Positions 5,045 through 6,925 of a stretch of DNA of 6,925 bases are shown piece after piece. The DNA is from an uncultured Lachnospiraceae bacterium. GTDB taxonomy: Bacteria > Bacillota > Clostridia > Lachnospirales > Lachnospiraceae. The stretch lies in assembly GCA_905236275.1 (NCBI GenBank), contig CAJOPI010000061.1:1-6925 (forward strand), in the 5' to 3' direction. How positions within the stretch are numbered: position 1 is the stretch's first letter; every line of letters begins with the position of its first letter. A model generated the notes under the pieces. It ran no database searches, was not told the DNA's origin, and saw nothing but the letters and a program-made list of their open reading frames with translations. Both the position numbers and the translations under genes were made by a program.

Positions 5045-6925
5045 ATGAGGAAAACGCGTAAAACAAGAATAGGAATGCTGAACCTAAAACTTTTCTTCAT
5101 TTTTGCCGTCTTCACTGTAATTATAAGTGCGATATTCAGTATCAGTGTACTGCTTATATTTAGTGCGGTCTTGTCGGAACAGTATGAAAAGGTGGAAACC
5201 ATCGCATGTGAGAATATAGCATACACGATGGCGGATGAACACCTGAGGTATATGAGAAATCCTAAAACTGTTACCGCTGAAGAAAAAGAGAATATCCTGA
5301 GTGATATGAATACGGTACTCAAGTCCGTAAGCGGAAATACATTGGCTATATTTGGACTTGACAGCTTTGGAAAGCCTGAATATCTTTTGGGTATTAATTA
5401 TGATGAAAATAATGATGAGGTGCGTTTTTCGGAAAAGGGCTATATGCATTCGCTTAAACCGCTCTACAATAAGGATGGAAGCATAGACATAATGGTCACC
5501 ACGAAACATATAACGGAAATCAGGCATTATGACGAGCTCATAGGATATATATATATGGTAAATTCCGAGCTTGCCATTTCTAATCTGATGGAAAACTTTT
5601 TTGCCATTATGATACTTATTTTGGTGGTTATAGCAGTATTTTCCCTTGTTTTTACCGTGACGGCAAGTGTTATGATAGTAAGCCCGATAGTAAGGCTTGT
5701 TTACCAGGTTAAAAGATATGATATGTCGGATTCCGAAGAAGCGTTTGGAATGAAGATCAGAAGCCATGACGAGATACAGTCTCTGCAGGAGGCCTTTTAC
5801 GAAATGGCAAGAAGGATAAAAGATACGACCACAGGGAAAATCCAGGCTGCGATAGAGGTGGAAAGGGAGCTGACCCAGTACAATGTTTACAAGGAAATGA
5901 AGGAACTGATCACTACTGAGATCTTTGAACTGCCGCCTGAAAGCTTCATCCGGATGAACGGTATCGATCTTATAACTGCAAAGCTTGAGGCGGACTGCTG
6001 CAATTACTTCCTAAGAAAAGACGGGAAGGTATTTTTTGTCGTGGCCTCGTCTGAGCAGAACGGGATAATGCCCACGGTTGGCATGGCCATTTCCATTGTT
6101 GTCATGAGAAGCTGTTTTCAGGATGAGGAGCTGGATTTTGAGAGTTCAGTATCAGAGATAAACAGTCAGCTTCATAAAAATATTTCAATGATCAGGTCGA
6201 TAAACTGCTATTTCGGAATGATAGACACGAATAAAAACATGCTATATACGATAAACTGTGGTTCGAGTCCGGCTATATTCTTCGACAGAAAGCGCAATCT
6301 GTCGTTGATAACCGGAAGGGTATATGATCCGCTCGGTCTGTCGGAGAATGTAAATTACCGGGCAGAAGCCAGGAAAATAACCGAAGGTGATACCGTATTC
6401 ATAAGTAATGGGAAATTAGAAATAAACAAAAGTGCAGAAGGTGAAAGCTATACTGTGGGAAGACTGTATTCTATATTTGAGGATTTTCACAACAGGGATG
6501 ACGATGCGGCAGGACTTTTGGGAAAAGTGGAAAAGGATATCATAAAATTTATGAAGGATTCCAGGCTTGAGGGTGAGATCATTCTCCTTGCCGTTTCCTA
6601 TCTGAAACCGGAAAAAGAGCGGGCAGAGAAGAGCTTCAAGCCGGACATGAGTTATGTCGGGGATTTGAAGGATTTCGTAAAGTTCCAGCTTAAACAGAAT
6701 GATATCGAACCTAAGATAAATGCACTTGTGGCTGTGCTTGTCGAGGAGCTTTTCCATATTTTCTGTCTGAATACTTATGGCTTTGAAATCAATGCCGTAT
6801 GCGATATTGACAGTTCGAAACGCTTACAGATTGAAATGTCTTCAAGGGTTAAATCCGGAAGGCGCATATTTGAAGACGACAAGGACGAAGCGGTTTCATT
6901 TATAAGACGAAATACTGATTCTTTA
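5045..6925 (+). CDS. Membrane sensor with HAMP and degenerate SpoIIE/PP2C-like domain, C-terminus cut by window end
   Basis: The frame runs open for 627 codons from ATG 5045 to the last base, so the gene is partial at its 3' end. A G-rich site (GGGGATGG, 5031-5038) precedes the start by 6 bases. A basic N-terminus and a first membrane helix (about 14-43) lead to an outer region of about 140 residues, possibly a Cache-like sensor. A second membrane helix (about 185-210) is followed by HAMP (about 211-260, with Pro214 and HDEIQSL at 241-247). A helical linker with IEVEREL precedes a SpoIIE/PP2C-like domain (about 300-520). There Asp317 (EADCCNY) fits the first metal Asp. Ser335 (VASSEQNG) replaces the second, 18 residues on as in active members, and Asn455 (ISNG) replaces the Asp of the usual TDG. 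From about 540 the sequence resembles a degenerate RsbW-type ATPase. Active relatives dephosphorylate anti-anti-sigma factors. This one probably binds a partner without catalysis. It may control the neighbouring system. Confidence 0.8.
   Translation, partial: MRKTRKTRIGMLNLKLFFIFAVFTVIISAIFSISVLLIFSAVLSEQYEKVETIACENIAYTMADEHLRYMRNPKTVTAEEKENILSDMNTVLKSVSGNTLAIFGLDSFGKPEYLLGINYDENNDEVRFSEKGYMHSLKPLYNKDGSIDIMVTTKHITEIRHYDELIGYIYMVNSELAISNLMENFFAIMILILVVIAVFSLVFTVTASVMIVSPIVRLVYQVKRYDMSDSEEAFGMKIRSHDEIQSLQEAFYEMARRIKDTTTGKIQAAIEVERELTQYNVYKEMKELITTEIFELPPESFIRMNGIDLITAKLEADCCNYFLRKDGKVFFVVASSEQNGIMPTVGMAISIVVMRSCFQDEELDFESSVSEINSQLHKNISMIRSINCYFGMIDTNKNMLYTINCGSSPAIFFDRKRNLSLITGRVYDPLGLSENVNYRAEARKITEGDTVFISNGKLEINKSAEGESYTVGRLYSIFEDFHNRDDDAAGLLGKVEKDIIKFMKDSRLEGEIILLAVSYLKPEKERAEKSFKPDMSYVGDLKDFVKFQLKQNDIEPKINALVAVLVEELFHIFCLNTYGFEINAVCDIDSSKRLQIEMSSRVKSGRRIFEDDKDEAVSFIRRNTDSL

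Noticed and set aside
5084..5767. Minus-strand open frame of 227 codons opposite the receptor gene
   Set aside because: The plus-strand frame encodes clear membrane, HAMP and SpoIIE-like segments and stays open to the window end; the minus frame has no recognisable content.

Overview
The window is a run of five genes, all on the + strand and closely spaced (gaps of about 6, 85, 19 and 34 bases). It looks like one operon that starts before base 1 and continues past base 6925. Strong AGGAGG-type ribosome binding sites, moderate GC, and heavy use of AGA/AGG and ATA codons suggest a Firmicute, probably a clostridial gut anaerobe of the Lachnospiraceae type. This placement comes from style, not from a marker gene.

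Bases 1-460 hold a DUF4280/PAAR-like spike-tip protein. Bases 464-2614 hold a two-module AAA+ ATPase of the kind found in extracellular contractile injection systems (eCIS; Afp15/PVC15-like). Having these two side by side is the main evidence that the window is the distal part of an eCIS or related phage-tail-like cluster. The sheath, tube and baseplate genes would be expected outside the window, and none are visible here.

Bases 2615-5010 hold accessory genes. After an 85-base spacer that can form two mutually exclusive hairpins comes a tandem two-domain GNAT acetyltransferase (2700-3539). It is followed by a 483-residue, highly charged, mostly disordered-looking protein (3559-5010). That protein is built from several short tandem repeats around a cationic core of four 11-residue amphipathic repeats, which resemble synuclein/apolipoprotein-type repeats in period. 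I do not recognise its family.

Bases 5045-6925 hold a gene that is open to the end of the window. It encodes a membrane receptor with two transmembrane segments, a roughly 140-residue outer sensor region, HAMP, a SpoIIE/PP2C-like domain, and the start of what may be an RsbW-like ATPase domain. Two of the three recognisable PP2C metal-binding aspartates appear to be replaced (Ser335 and Asn455), so it is probably a pseudophosphatase sensor.

A working model, which is inference: PAAR tip and ATPase serve particle assembly, the repeat protein is a membrane-active cargo or accessory factor, the GNAT modifies a partner (perhaps the lysine-rich protein made next to it), and the receptor couples an outside signal to control or release of the system.
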